Source: Candidatus Obscuribacterales bacterium (GTDB lineage Bacteria > Cyanobacteriota > Vampirovibrionia > Obscuribacterales > Obscuribacteraceae). Taken from it: DNA of 52,732 nt. The notes under the pieces are model-generated. The model saw nothing but the letters and a program-made list of their open reading frames with translations, was not told the origin of the DNA and did not search any database. The stretch's first letter is position 1; every line of letters begins with the position of its first letter. Shown here piece by piece: positions 36,701-45,037 of the stretch. The stretch lies in contig JAIERK010000077.1 in assembly GCA_019746975.1 (NCBI GenBank), positions 1 through 52,732 of the forward strand, given 5' to 3'. Made by a program: the position numbers and the translations under genes.

Positions 36701-39034
36701 ACCAACCCTATAACTATAAATGGTGCAACCGTTGGAAAAACATTTGTGCTTTCAACTGAGGGCACCATTATCACAACCAACGATATATCAGCAATTTCTT
36801 CCGTCACTCTCGAGACAAGCGATGGTGACATCAATATTGGTGGCTCTATCACGGCGTCGGATCCGGAAAAGGGTGTTGTTAACATCAACAACTTCTCGAA
36901 CGGCAATATTGTCGATGTAAACGCTGGTGGCACCGATGCAATCAGTGCCGAGCACGTCGATATCCGTGGTGGTACAGGCAGTATCGGTACTGGTTCCACG
37001 AGCGCAACCGCAGTCAGGGTCGCGACTCATAACCTGCAAGTGTTTTCCTCCGGTGCTGTCAATGTATACAACATCGGTACAGATCCAGTATCCCTGAAGA
37101 AGGCAAGCTCGCCGACGTCATTCACGATGACATCTGACTCGACGATTCTCGCATCGTCCGGAGCGTTTTCGGCAACCTCCATTTTGCTAGATACTTCCAC
37201 CGGTGCCGGCGATATAGTGTTGGACAAAGCATTAGGCAATTCCACCACCACCAGTGATATCGTTCTTAAGACTCTGAGTGGAAACATTTTGAGCAGCAGC
37301 AAGCGAATAAGTGCTTCGAATTCGGTGTCGCTAAGCACCTCAGGTGGTGGTGCGATCGGTTCTGATAGCGATGCGCTGACTATTGAATCTCCGCAGCTTC
37401 AGGTAGCCTCTTTAGGCACCGCCAATCTCGTCTCAAAGGCGGGCGCTCCTTTGCTGTTGCTGGACTCGTCTGCCAGCGGTAACTTCACATTAGCGACCAA
37501 TGGCGATCTCACTCTCAACGATATAGCAGTTACCGAAGGTTCTCTCTCGATTACTTCGGCTTCCGGGCAGGTGCAGCTGAATGCGGGCGCTACGCTCAGT
37601 GCTGATTCAGGTGGACCAGCAGGAACTGCCAGTATAACGATTCAAGGTCAAAGCAAGAAGGACAGCTCAATTCTGCTAGGCAGTGGTTCCAACGTACTCA
37701 CTTCAGGTATAGGCGGCGGCGACGTCAGTATCTTCATCGGCTCGGCACCACCACCTCCAGTCAGCGCAGTGACGCCAGGAACCACCGGCAACATCTTCGT
37801 GGTGGCGACTCTCGGAGGACAGGTCTTCGCAGATCTCAACAGTCTGATTGCTAACGGTCCGGTCAACAACCTTAGTGGGCTCGGCAAAAATGTATATATC
37901 AATGGTGGTGCCAACGCTGCTATCACTCTCGACGGTGGCGTCACGATTACAGCCGATCCACCGGCGTCGGCAGTTTCGCTTGCAGAGTCTCCTTCGATTC
38001 CGATGACTGTGCTCTCCGACGACTTGAGATCCAGTGAGATGCCTCACTCTCTCGACGCAGCAGCATTTGCTCGAGGAAATGGAATGGATTCACAATCTGT
38101 GATCAAGTCCTCAGTGTCATCGACGTTCTCATTGCCTGAAATGGTGACGGCATTTCCGGATTTTCGAACGACTCTCCTGGAGACGAGCCAGGCTCGGCTG
38201 TTTGGCGGGCAGAATTCCAATGATGTACTTGCCTCTCTGACTTCTTCGGCGAATTCGCGAGTAGCCTTGTCGTCGGTCAAAGGTTTGAGCTCTTCATTGT
38301 CTAGTTCGAAATTTGATGGTGTTATCTCGGCTGACGAATCGCAGCTTCTGCCGAGCAATCAAGTTGAATCTGATGGCGTTGATGCTGTCCATATTGATGG
38401 ACAGAAAAACGCCAGCTGGATCGCCCAGCTACACGAAGCTTCCGAAGGCCGATTGCAGGCTGCTCTCTCTGATGAGGCAATGTCCATTGGCGGCAAAGGT
38501 GCGGTGGTGTTTACTCCCACCCATGACCTCTCTCTAACGACGCCTCATGGGTCGCTCTCAATCAAACAGGGCTCAGTCGTATTCGTTGTTTTCGACAATC
38601 AATCGATGAGTATTTTCAACTTGCACGATAACCGCCAGAGCGCTGTGTCGTGGACCGACAAGAGCTCTTCGAATGTGGTGCGGCTTCGCCCCGCCCAGCA
38701 TCTCTCCATCTCTACAGCTGACGCCAAAGACTTTTGCCTGGTCAACCCTGTGGAGTCGTTTGAGTACAGAGGTATTCGAAGATCTCAACTCGCGGATGGT
38801 GCCAGTGTATTCACCTCGGAGTTTTCGCTGCCGACGGCATTCCGAAAGATTACTCCTATCAATCGTTGTTTTGCATCAAAAGCGAAAACAGCAAAGCGGA
38901 TGTCCAGCAATCTGTTGAAGACAACAGCCATTCTGGCACATCTGGACTCTTCTTCAGAGGACTTCATAACGATGCCCCATCCCCGCCTGGCGGTGTATCA
39001 AAACTCCGAACCATCGCGGCATTTGGCTCATTAA
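30707..39034 (+). CDS. Giant secreted beta-helix-type repeat protein with GH17-like domain
   Basis: A protein of 2,775 residues with a signal peptide (cleavage near residue 33) and GGAG eight bases before the ATG. Most of it is Ser/Thr/Gly/Asn-rich strand repeats (for example DGGAVIIENGGN), typical of filamentous-haemagglutinin or autotransporter-like beta-helices. Near residues 1983, 2108 and 2230 a unit of about 122 residues recurs (NLQIASLGS, NLQVFSSGA, QLQVASLGT). Residues about 984-1330 interrupt this with a glycoside hydrolase family 17-like domain: QPYVGSF, LLNES (Glu1110, acid/base position), GETGWP (Glu1244, nucleophile position) and FQAYDQPWQ. Residues about 2614-2685 resemble a FecR-type domain. 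No anchor is seen. It is probably a surface protein that binds and cuts beta-glucan. Confidence 0.9.
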   Translation: MTRPLIKPIGRTVLLTSLFCLISADKWQPAYARSDDSGARSARRLDPPSSVSRASLDVTDAAKGRGRFANSDASFRQNARQEWALRRDQVFRTPKAEHRFSSKFQVEQEPISSSPSSNKETRKHAAENGALVTRGQNVPRITLGVADGGATQKQIDLDLTSTESAVVLGKKLFGDADSIQITVGGETRTFRAGDKATAAEYLAVTQVANDGVQSLVLNAQGGACGGRFSLAESVSRRVDDLVIAQGVTAIDYIEHNERVQIGGDLTNYGSINAVSVGERNTKITLSGKNLINVAGGSISAAEGRTGDAELHLGSSSLTLTVKADERIANTGAISSDGFLILDAGDSIGNGASTDSLGIQQIPSIKAHQSITLSSGTGSFSNEGLISSSRGDINLLSPSNSSDIYVKAERGVFEASSGDINVRSAAYGGDASVVIQGGDYLSKKLNIFSGGGNIDGSVGQVVGSLNTRAGIEHFYASTELLKIGDNCITGDPTFANTTGGIQIQGVNSFGEAVAFLANGDIIADSTAQIVANGYDVYMVAGANVTVSFGPETSTVPGTQIVTGTATVDFTPGAGAGGSIDLRASNVATIIDTGSSSIDGGNVVLAAVANGNVGGFVRLNTSSTIQTSSTASDGSAGDVTVYAGADPAAAAITIELGDVVANAGPGNGVAGSINIATVKPTGSNGTPVTFNSLGQVIGGSITAATISANGKISVGNLTNNSSSSMLGGVSVSAGSSIFCGDISSAGNVTLKAPEVTVGSITAGGEIDVPTSTLHVLGNISSSKLDGQITVESQDDLTIDGGGSFSLTGGGAGQINLDANDDHTLAFASSLTFNPGANGVVTATSEEDGGEVSIAAGAVLTVNDGADFNVGAPLLNFLGDGAEIHATMASEITVSSGGGLHSLTIASPDNGAAAIRTTGGVIDIEPTFGHDLVFTNFLNTGMSTLNLMGGPVTTSTAAAGTFVQSGVHLNSDSALSMGVGANGGIIGLGFQPYVGSFVNGNQTTQFDGYSLGTVTQLMQQLKNDGYTDVATYSQGSFYFAGQFYGPTAATAGSNKFNIQAANAVGLGISAGVFQQGVNGDGFVIADTMQEVQYILNQAQLYPGTVKEIILLNESIVGPNSLNQLNTLITQAKALRDSTPISSGSSTMFSAATLPITTRQRWDVVAGVNNNANPLQGSLKTMLNSLESHIYVNMYAYFDGNLPTSFSTNPNDQAAFTTAVTNSMNSTLNALRNDFQAQNITIPVRLGETGWPTQGLRAPPLSTAPALADTTLAKWYFEAMKTFSASNSIPTVIFQAYDQPWQTVPAAQVPTTAGSSEGFFGLYTANGTSTVNSFTLSSITNKFTSSSSMSNARLLSNAGMITANDIAINTPELANNGVISALHSTGGVAVSSSSDFDLTGTGTISRVGGGPGSISFSTIGANDLEVRGTQTIDAGQGNAVVFNAVSDGASMTISQGSVINLPTNNTAVSINTEHLLQNGIINQHEGTNPGTTVSINGAESSTIASSVGNLDLNGLDINVASGHLALLSAGSIVNTGSQTTIRLESAGHGGNLILIAGHSFDEVTLGTEDPIYLLDPVSNTTGSVDFNSAGHEVTIDTSGSLSGGRVEVYANGSVTLGSVKTSGGAGLSGDLIVKAHGVTVGDVDTSAASSTKFGTVDIQSGTVTHDGVNVLCGTIDSGSFSVSAFDGNVVVGAITASVASLRTDGVASSISFSSALPVVHELSLTSGVGTVNLPTALVTVQEDAVGNGGGVVLEGAVINLGSGSTLTVDASGSAGKGGSFSYTLNSSADLTVDSSTFQVDVSGADGGAVIIENGGNMTVAPSVLIAGPTDSNGDGASFALRAGLSASGNLLVLGDLIGAANGTGVGGSIVLGSNSLKDLEIGLKQAKNGVRGQVSVFGSTPGSFSASNGQGGVTVHQDFPTGVTNFTVSTVGATKGDIVVKNAITALGTITLSVGGEGRLSTRLLTGPSISLSAEDKTINADLNTSNLQIASLGSVKLHNFGTNPITINGATVGKTFVLSTEGTIITTNDISAISSVTLETSDGDINIGGSITASDPEKGVVNINNFSNGNIVDVNAGGTDAISAEHVDIRGGTGSIGTGSTSATAVRVATHNLQVFSSGAVNVYNIGTDPVSLKKASSPTSFTMTSDSTILASSGAFSATSILLDTSTGAGDIVLDKALGNSTTTSDIVLKTLSGNILSSSKRISASNSVSLSTSGGGAIGSDSDALTIESPQLQVASLGTANLVSKAGAPLLLLDSSASGNFTLATNGDLTLNDIAVTEGSLSITSASGQVQLNAGATLSADSGGPAGTASITIQGQSKKDSSILLGSGSNVLTSGIGGGDVSIFIGSAPPPPVSAVTPGTTGNIFVVATLGGQVFADLNSLIANGPVNNLSGLGKNVYINGGANAAITLDGGVTITADPPASAVSLAESPSIPMTVLSDDLRSSEMPHSLDAAAFARGNGMDSQSVIKSSVSSTFSLPEMVTAFPDFRTTLLETSQARLFGGQNSNDVLASLTSSANSRVALSSVKGLSSSLSSSKFDGVISADESQLLPSNQVESDGVDAVHIDGQKNASWIAQLHEASEGRLQAALSDEAMSIGGKGAVVFTPTHDLSLTTPHGSLSIKQGSVVFVVFDNQSMSIFNLHDNRQSAVSWTDKSSSNVVRLRPAQHLSISTADAKDFCLVNPVESFEYRGIRRSQLADGASVFTSEFSLPTAFRKITPINRCFASKAKTAKRMSSNLLKTTAILAHLDSSSEDFITMPHPRLAVYQNSEPSRHLAH

Positions 39035-39131
39035 CACAAGGATTTGAACTCGGGCGACTGCCGGTGGAGTTCTGCTGGCGCAGTTTGACCCGGCCGTTAT
39101 CAAATGGCGAGTAGACAATGAGCTTCTCGCT

Positions 39132-39175
39132 CCGATCGAATAAGTCTATTGCGCTGACGCCGATCGAACAAGTCT
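39132..39175. repeat. Short direct repeat between convergent genes
   Basis: CCGATCGAATAAGTCT (39132-39147) and CCGATCGAACAAGTCT (39160-39175) differ at one base, with a 28-base period. They lie in the 217-base gap between the converging ends of the giant secreted protein and the papain-like protein. No hairpin with a T run is seen; role unknown. Confidence 0.6.
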
Positions 39176-39251
39176 CGCCATGACGATTTGTCTCTCGCCC
39201 GCAATTTTCGTTAACTGCTGCATGTTCTGTTGGCTATCACGAGATGCGATA

Positions 39252-41780
39252 CTATCTATGGTGTTCTTGATTCTTTTTCCATTCGGTATACTCGGCATCA
39301 GTTGGATAGCGAGTCTCAGGCTTAACACCATTAGCAGTGCACCAATCATCGTATTCTTTTCGCACCTGGACGAGCAGCTCCATCATCCGTTTTGTATCTA
39401 GAGGTTCTTCCGATGCGTGTGTGTCGGTGGCCGCGATTTTGATCAGCTCTGAAAGCGGCAGAGCATTGTCTCCGAAGAAATCGTTCTTCCGACCCCAGTG
39501 ATTGTCATAGTCTGCTCGCTTAGTCTCGGCATTGTAGTTGTCGACATTGGCGGCATGGTGCGGAGTCAAAAGAATCAGAGGGTAATTGTCTCGTTGTTTT
39601 GCAAGTTTGAGATGTTCACCAAGTTGAGGTTCATTTCGAAAGACCATTAATCTGTCATCTTTGACTTTTTCGGTTTGATACCACCAATCTCGCCATCCCG
39701 AAAGTGAGTAATCTCCTGGTCGACGTGCCTCGCTGTAACTCATCAGAGCAAGCCCATTGGCAGAACTTCCCACTACTGCCTCGTAGGTATCTAGCAAGTC
39801 TGTCGCGTCGACCGAAGGATCGTTTGCAGAAGGCTTTTCTAAAGGCTTGAGTTTGGCATCGACCATGATTCTGCCGTCATCAAAACGATAGTTCTTTTCC
39901 CGATCGAGCTTTTGAGTCAAATTGTTTTCGTAAAGCGGGGCCGGTGGATTGACGGAACAGTCCAATACCAGATCCTTTCCGTCCTTGTGACCATAGCGAA
40001 TATCGGTGCCATTTTTCTCGTTGTGAATCTGATATCTGACATTTCCTAGCACCATCGCGGCGTACTGACTGGCGAGCGACCGAATGTTTTCGGCGGGCGG
40101 ATAGCCGTCTGCATCCTCGTTGTCGTATTTTAGCCAGTCCTTCTCCAATTTGATTGTTCTCAATGTGCGTGTGGTCGCCGTTCCATGAATCGCCCCATCG
40201 GCAATCAAACCTGCCAGAATATCTGGGTCTCGTGCCAACAAGCGCTTTTCGATTGCGCTTAGAGCGCAAATTCCAAAACCGCCTTGATCTACGTCCTTGA
40301 TGTTGGCTGCTTGGCTGAGCAATTGAAGAGCTACAACCAGTCGATCTTCCGGAGCTGCGAAGGTAGGAGCACCACGGCTTGGAATCAATCTTTCCAGGTG
40401 TTCGAAAAACTTGTATTTACTCTGTTCGCTCGAGCGATGGTTACTCAAGAATTTGCCGACATCTGCCCGCAGAATATTTTCCGGGATCGCCTTACTCATT
40501 ATTTCTACGAATCGATCAGCCCTCATTGAAGCTGCTTCTCTGGGACCAGGATGATTGATTTTTCGAAGCTCTTCCTGGGCGATTCGTTTGTAGTGACTGT
40601 CGTAGTGATCAACTTTTAGTTGATCAGGTTGATGCTCTGACCGTGAAAAGAAAGATGGAAAATTCTTCCGAGGTCTAAAAAGCGTTTCAAGACTCAGAGT
40701 GAAAGCGGAATCAGATTGATCGAAGAATCCGTGGCTATCACTTGCAAAGATGTTTTGATTTGGCGATGCCAATCTGTTGGCGCCGTTGCTCCATAAGTCA
40801 GACGCTGAAAGGCTAGCTCCATTCTTCGAAAGATCTGCCGGTGTTGGTCTACTCGCGCCGGTTTTCCAAAGGTCAGATGGTGTCAGACGGCTAGCTCCTT
40901 CGATTAAAAGCTCTGTTGGTGTCGGCCTTTCCATGCTGCTATTCCAAAGGTCAGTTCGCGTCAAATCTAATTTCGAGTTATCACTGTTGCTGTTGAAGTT
41001 GAGCCGTGGCGTCCTGAGATTCATCGTGGGGGTGCCAGGCACTGCGAGCTTCGGACGTCGTGCTGCTGCAGGGTCGTGTGAAAACAACATCGGTTGTATT
41101 GTGTGCGGTTTTGAGCCGACGTTAAACAATGGCTTCTGAGCATCGATTTGCGCGCTTGCCTGAAAGTACTCGCGTGTTCTTCGGGCAGCATCCGGTCCAA
41201 ACTTTTTCTCGATTTGTCTGAAAAACTGTTTTCGATCGTAATCCGGCACTTTCGATTCACCGCTGGCGAACCGTTTGGCTGCTTCATCTAGATGTCGTGC
41301 AATCTCCGGAAAGTGTTTGTTTCGACCTTGAAGAAGTTGCGAATAGAGTCGCGGGTTGCTGGCAGCATCGGTTAGCGCAATCTGAAAATTTCGCCAATAC
41401 CTCTTATCTTGACCTTCAAGCCCATTGATTAGCCGATTAGCTGCAGAGGTTTCCAGCATAGAGTCCAGAAACTCTCTATCAATAATTCCCTTGTCGGTCT
41501 GTGCCTCTGTGGTCCCCAGAAGGATTTTGAACTCTGTACACTCGACCTTCGTGCTCTTCGGTTCGAATTCGACACTCAGCGGCTCGAAGTTGTCGAGCTT
41601 ATCGTCGTCATCATCTTCAGAAAGATCGATTACTTCTGGTTTTGTTCTGCCATCGGTCATAGAGGAAGTTTCCTGCAAAATTTCACTATACCCAGATAGC
41701 GGCTTTCTTAATTCAGCCGATATCCGTCGTAAATCTTCGCCAGGTGCAGGTTTAGGACCCGACTCCAGGGGGCTTTGCAC
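39252..41780 (-). CDS. Papain-fold-like cysteine peptidase with 13-residue repeats
   Basis: A protein of 842 residues with no signal peptide. It has an acidic patch near residue 55, a 13-residue tandem repeat at about 286-336 and a C-terminal domain with the order of a papain/calpain-type active site: Gln499 and Cys505 in QGGFGICALSAI, His741/742 in TPHHAANVDNYN and Asn760 in DNHWG. The pattern Q...GxC, H, N-x-WG is that of calpain-like peptidases. The start is a GTG at 41780; an ATG at 41660 is an alternative. The repeats and the disordered N-terminal half suggest an interaction or delivery region. Substrate unknown; the peptidase call is motif-based. Confidence 0.8.
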   Translation of the reverse strand: MQSPLESGPKPAPGEDLRRISAELRKPLSGYSEILQETSSMTDGRTKPEVIDLSEDDDDDKLDNFEPLSVEFEPKSTKVECTEFKILLGTTEAQTDKGIIDREFLDSMLETSAANRLINGLEGQDKRYWRNFQIALTDAASNPRLYSQLLQGRNKHFPEIARHLDEAAKRFASGESKVPDYDRKQFFRQIEKKFGPDAARRTREYFQASAQIDAQKPLFNVGSKPHTIQPMLFSHDPAAARRPKLAVPGTPTMNLRTPRLNFNSNSDNSKLDLTRTDLWNSSMERPTPTELLIEGASRLTPSDLWKTGASRPTPADLSKNGASLSASDLWSNGANRLASPNQNIFASDSHGFFDQSDSAFTLSLETLFRPRKNFPSFFSRSEHQPDQLKVDHYDSHYKRIAQEELRKINHPGPREAASMRADRFVEIMSKAIPENILRADVGKFLSNHRSSEQSKYKFFEHLERLIPSRGAPTFAAPEDRLVVALQLLSQAANIKDVDQGGFGICALSAIEKRLLARDPDILAGLIADGAIHGTATTRTLRTIKLEKDWLKYDNEDADGYPPAENIRSLASQYAAMVLGNVRYQIHNEKNGTDIRYGHKDGKDLVLDCSVNPPAPLYENNLTQKLDREKNYRFDDGRIMVDAKLKPLEKPSANDPSVDATDLLDTYEAVVGSSANGLALMSYSEARRPGDYSLSGWRDWWYQTEKVKDDRLMVFRNEPQLGEHLKLAKQRDNYPLILLTPHHAANVDNYNAETKRADYDNHWGRKNDFFGDNALPLSELIKIAATDTHASEEPLDTKRMMELLVQVRKEYDDWCTANGVKPETRYPTDAEYTEWKKNQEHHR
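40773..40925 (-). repeat. 39-bp in-gene tandem repeat (13 residues)
   Basis: Four units encode PTPTELLIEGASR, LTPSDLWKTGASR, PTPADLSKNGASL and SASDLWSNGANR, with partial copies on both sides. They lie between the N-terminal helical region and the peptidase-like domain and probably form a flexible or docking linker. Confidence 0.8.
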
Positions 41781-41889
41781 CCCGTAACAAGATTTGCCTA
41801 GAATATTTTGTACGGCATCGTTGAGCCAGTCTAAGCGTCTACTACCGATTCGCAGGTAGAAAATAACACTCGATCGAATATATAATCAG

Positions 41890-42270
41890 TTGCCAGTTGA
41901 TTTGTATTTACATCTCGGACCAGGCGGGTGGTATCGTCGGTTCGGAGGTTCAGGTGGACCGGCGCGCGAGGAGCCGATTAATCATAGTCATCTGAAGTAT
42001 GCTGCGATTGAGGTTCTATCTGGCTCTGCTGCACGAGATTATGATGATGTTTACCGCAGGTTGGCTAGTAGGTTTCCTGAATTTGGTCTCGCGAAAGAGG
42101 GACTTGCAGATGCGCTGGCTACCGTGGTGATGGTGGCGTATACGATGGCACAATATATCCCCGAGGACGATGCAATGGAGGCGCTCCGGTTGGGTTGTCC
42201 TTACTTCTCTGGTGAGCAGATATTCAGGATTGTTGAATTGGCTACGGGCCGGCGGCTAAGCACTCGGTAG
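41890..42270 (+). CDS. Small hypothetical protein
   Basis: A protein of 126 residues, start TTG at 41890. No Shine-Dalgarno sequence is seen, but TATAAT stands only a few bases before the TTG, so the true start is uncertain or the transcript is leaderless. The N-terminus is Gly-rich (LGPGGWYRRFGGSGGPA); the rest is helical, with a segment that looks like a helix bundle around GLADALATVVMVAYT. The stop is 8 bases before the next gene, indicating one operon with the matrixin-like protease. No family recognised. Confidence 0.55.
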   Translation: MPVDLYLHLGPGGWYRRFGGSGGPAREEPINHSHLKYAAIEVLSGSAARDYDDVYRRLASRFPEFGLAKEGLADALATVVMVAYTMAQYIPEDDAMEALRLGCPYFSGEQIFRIVELATGRRLSTR

Positions 42271-42278
42271 GTGGGTGA

Positions 42279-43952
42279 ATGCGTTTCGACATACTCAAGA
42301 ATCGGAAGAGAATCGTCGGGGCGATCATTCTCTTGTGCATGTTGATTCTATTTGAATGCGATAAGTCTTCCGTGCTCGCCAACGATCTCGACTTCAGTGG
42401 CAGTGAAGTTTTTATGGAGGAAACAACCGAGCAGAAAGATTCGAAACTCACGTGGCGGGTGTTGCAGCGTGCATTCGAACGCGTGCGACATGGGCGTCTT
42501 GATGAGGCCGATCGGTGGCTAATGTACTGCATGCTAAATGCTTCATCAGACCCGCTGCTTGAATCAAGAGAAGATGCGCAATACCTTGCAAAGGGTTTGT
42601 CTGCAATCTCCTCAAGCAGTCCGCCTTTGTCGGCAGAGAATTGTGATGTCCGCGTTCTTCAAGCGTTGATTCAAACTCGAATGGGTGATTCTCAATCTGG
42701 TGTAGAATCACTTCGCTCCGTAGCGAAGACCTGTCCTTCTTATCATTCGATGACCCAAGTAAAATCGAGAATTTGGGGGCTTGATTTAAAAATCAGTCCA
42801 CCCAAGCGCACCTACTACGTGCCTGAGCCGCGAGAGCTATCTCAGAAGGAGTTTCAAGAGATTTTAGGGCGCATAGCACGAGAGAAGATTTCGGTTTCGG
42901 AGAATCAGAAAACACTGGACGAGGCGCTTGCAGAAGCGAAAGAGGAACAGCTCGAAAAGCATTCGCGCTGGCGTGCAAATCGATATCCGCTTAAGGTCTT
43001 TATCCCCACTGATGCGAATTGCGCAAAAATCCCAGGCTACTTAATGGGTGATCGAAAATCGTTGCTATCCTCTTTTCAGATTTGGCAAACGACATTGAAA
43101 GAAACTATCAAGTTTGTCTTTGTCGATAACGCGGCAAAAGCGGACATTACTTGTGAGTGGGTAGATCACCCGGACAAGTTAGGTATCAAAGCCAAGGATG
43201 TCGTTGGTACATGCTTTAAGACCTGCGAGAGCTCATTCTCGATTGTCCACGCACGCATTAGGATTTTGACTATTGGTAGCAAAAATGCCCCTCCAGATGG
43301 GGCCGGATATCGGGCGAAGTTCTTGCGAAATGTAGCGCTTCACGAAATCGGACACGCGCTTGGCTTGGACCATTTGCCAAATGAAAAGACGATTATGCAC
43401 TTTGAGGTGTACCATCCGTTACTAGATACGCTGGCTGCCGATGACGTAAGCGCCATACGGGACATTGTTGTTGCAACACAAAAAGACGCGGCGCGAATTG
43501 CGAAGGCCGCAAGCGCCAGGCCGAAAATCGATGTTGCGAAAACAAACATAGCTTCTTCTGCTGAGCGAATCAAAAAGGACGAAGACACGATTCGATACCT
43601 TGTTACCAACGTCGATTCTCAGATTAAAGCCGCGAAAGACCTTGAGCGTTTTAACATGTTCGATCAAGCGTTTTCATTTTACAACGATGCTTTCAAATAT
43701 AGACCGAGCGACGAGAGCATACGGCAAAGTATTTGTCGGTCCGCCAACAAAGCTGGTCGCGTTGCCCTTAGAAAGGAGAAATTCGCTGAGGCAATTAGAT
43801 TTCTGAGTCGTGGGCAAGAGTTGATGAATAGGGGGATGCCGATAGAATTGCGATTGCAAATCCTTGAAAATCTACGCAACGCCTACGAAGCGAACAATCA
43901 ACGAACCGAAGCCGCAGAAGTACAGAAGCTTTTGCTGAGTGACAACTACTAG
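42279..43952 (+). CDS. Secreted matrixin-like zinc metalloprotease with TPR-type tail
   Basis: A protein of 557 residues with an N-terminal membrane or signal segment (IVGAIILLCMLILFE). The catalytic motif HEIGHALGLDH (355-365) gives three zinc ligands and the catalytic Glu. The downstream TIMHFEVYH supplies the Met-turn and LAADDVSAI the conserved helix, the metzincin M10 (matrixin) pattern. The N-terminal part (50-170) and C-terminal part (440-557) are helical, with TPR-like units such as AEAIRFLSRGQELMNRG. The ATG follows AGGTGG. Four Cys in the catalytic domain may pair after export. It probably acts at the cell surface; substrate unknown. Confidence 0.88.
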   Translation: MRFDILKNRKRIVGAIILLCMLILFECDKSSVLANDLDFSGSEVFMEETTEQKDSKLTWRVLQRAFERVRHGRLDEADRWLMYCMLNASSDPLLESREDAQYLAKGLSAISSSSPPLSAENCDVRVLQALIQTRMGDSQSGVESLRSVAKTCPSYHSMTQVKSRIWGLDLKISPPKRTYYVPEPRELSQKEFQEILGRIAREKISVSENQKTLDEALAEAKEEQLEKHSRWRANRYPLKVFIPTDANCAKIPGYLMGDRKSLLSSFQIWQTTLKETIKFVFVDNAAKADITCEWVDHPDKLGIKAKDVVGTCFKTCESSFSIVHARIRILTIGSKNAPPDGAGYRAKFLRNVALHEIGHALGLDHLPNEKTIMHFEVYHPLLDTLAADDVSAIRDIVVATQKDAARIAKAASARPKIDVAKTNIASSAERIKKDEDTIRYLVTNVDSQIKAAKDLERFNMFDQAFSFYNDAFKYRPSDESIRQSICRSANKAGRVALRKEKFAEAIRFLSRGQELMNRGMPIELRLQILENLRNAYEANNQRTEAAEVQKLLLSDNY

Positions 43953-44084
43953 ACTTTCCGAATTGTTTTTCGATGACGTAACGTTCTATCCGATTATGCG
44001 CTATGCTTCTTTTATGTCCCTGGAGTCGTTCGTAATGTGCGAATCAAATCGCCCCACGTTCGGCACTATTTACCAGGGGCATCC

Positions 44085-44450
44085 TCAATCGCAACGCATT
44101 AAATGGAACGGTGGTCTGTGATGGTACAAAGTATTAACGAAAGCCGCCAAATCCTTTGGCCATTGAGCATCAGTTCTCTTGGAAAAGTAAAGCTTGTCGC
44201 CTGGAGCGTCGCAGTAAAGAATGTCATTCAAGTTATCGCTGCGTTCACCCAAGGGTCCAAAAATTGAAAAGCAAAGACTGATTCGCGTTTTTCCCTTCTT
44301 GTGCGAATTTCGAAACAATCTCCACATTATTTGCTGGTCCTTGTCCGGAATAAACGACTCTTCAAAGGACTCATCGTCTTCGAGCTCAATTTGCCAGCCG
44401 TACTTCTCAAGAGCGGTTAACAAATCCAAGAGCCTTTCCTTAGACATCAT
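44085..44450 (-). CDS. Small hypothetical protein
   Basis: A protein of 121 residues, soluble, alpha/beta. It starts with an ATG that overlaps the upstream stop by four bases (ATGA), so translation is coupled. The sequence begins with a leucine-rich helix (RLLDLLTALEKYGW) followed by an acidic stretch and a beta-rich C-terminal half. No catalytic motif or family is recognised. Its partner gene precedes it directly. Confidence 0.7.
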   Translation of the reverse strand: MMSKERLLDLLTALEKYGWQIELEDDESFEESFIPDKDQQIMWRLFRNSHKKGKTRISLCFSIFGPLGERSDNLNDILYCDAPGDKLYFSKRTDAQWPKDLAAFVNTLYHHRPPFHLMRCD

Positions 44451-44758
44451 TCAGTCTCCGTGAGGTGGACCACTGCGAACTCCTGCCACTTAGTTTGTAA
44501 GACTCGGACCGTACAGTCAACGGTTTTTATGTGCCCAAAGATACGTGAGCAATTGCGCCGGCAGCATTGCCCTGACCAGCGGGGAAACATAACAACGGAC
44601 GGAACATAATCGGAATAGTGTTTCAATGGTTCTACAAATTTCTCCAAATCATCTGGAGTGTAGATGGGAAGCGGATTCGCGCCAGGTTCCTTTATAAGTG
44701 CCAAGCGCATTTCGGGCACGATGTATTTAAGATGTTTCTTCAAGGTTCTGCTGTTCAT
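44447..44758 (-). CDS. Small protein, faintly like the front of a RadC/JAB domain
   Basis: A protein of 103 residues. The ATG at 44758 has a perfect GGAGGT seven bases upstream, so the start is well supported. The first 55 residues (VPEMRLALIKEPG followed by IYTPDDLEKFVEPL) resemble the opening of JAB-type RadC proteins. The HxH...D metal site that should follow is absent, so it is either a truncated relative or unrelated. The second half holds CCRRNC. It overlaps the next gene by four bases; the two form a small operon. Confidence 0.6.
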   Translation of the reverse strand: MNSRTLKKHLKYIVPEMRLALIKEPGANPLPIYTPDDLEKFVEPLKHYSDYVPSVVMFPRWSGQCCRRNCSRIFGHIKTVDCTVRVLQTKWQEFAVVHLTETE

Positions 44759-45037
44759 GATTTTACCTCCGGTAATGCTGCGGCTTTCGCCTACGCAAAT
44801 CGGGGTACGGGGGCGGCTCTGCGGGTCAAGCGAATTAGTGTGACTGGCGGGGCGGACGATTGAAGTCGCGCTTGATGCGCGGTGGCGCTGCCCCCGTATG
44901 CTGGAGGCAATAGAAAGACCTTGGTCTGGTTCAACGTTGGTTGGGTTCGCACCAGCGGTTCATTTTTTTGGATCTGCCATTCAGAATCCGCTGCGGGGCA
45001 GAGATTTGGTCTTTTGGGGTATTCAGTGCCGCCCTAC
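44759..45037. other. Non-coding region upstream of the toxin-antitoxin pair
   Basis: Divergent promoter region between the 44-kb pair (minus) and AbiEi (plus). A 9-bp inverted repeat, TACGGGGGC (44806-44814) and GCCCCCGTA (44890-44898), spans 93 bases. No convincing gene is seen. Confidence 0.4.

Noticed and set aside
32212..38358. Many long minus-strand ORFs opposite the giant secreted protein
   Set aside because: They arise from the low stop density opposite Ser/Thr/Gly-rich repeats; none has a ribosome-binding site or known domain.
39146..39349. A minus-strand ORF downstream of, and overlapping, the papain-like gene as a frameshifted extension
   Set aside because: The papain-like protein already ends naturally, and the extension has no recognisable domain.
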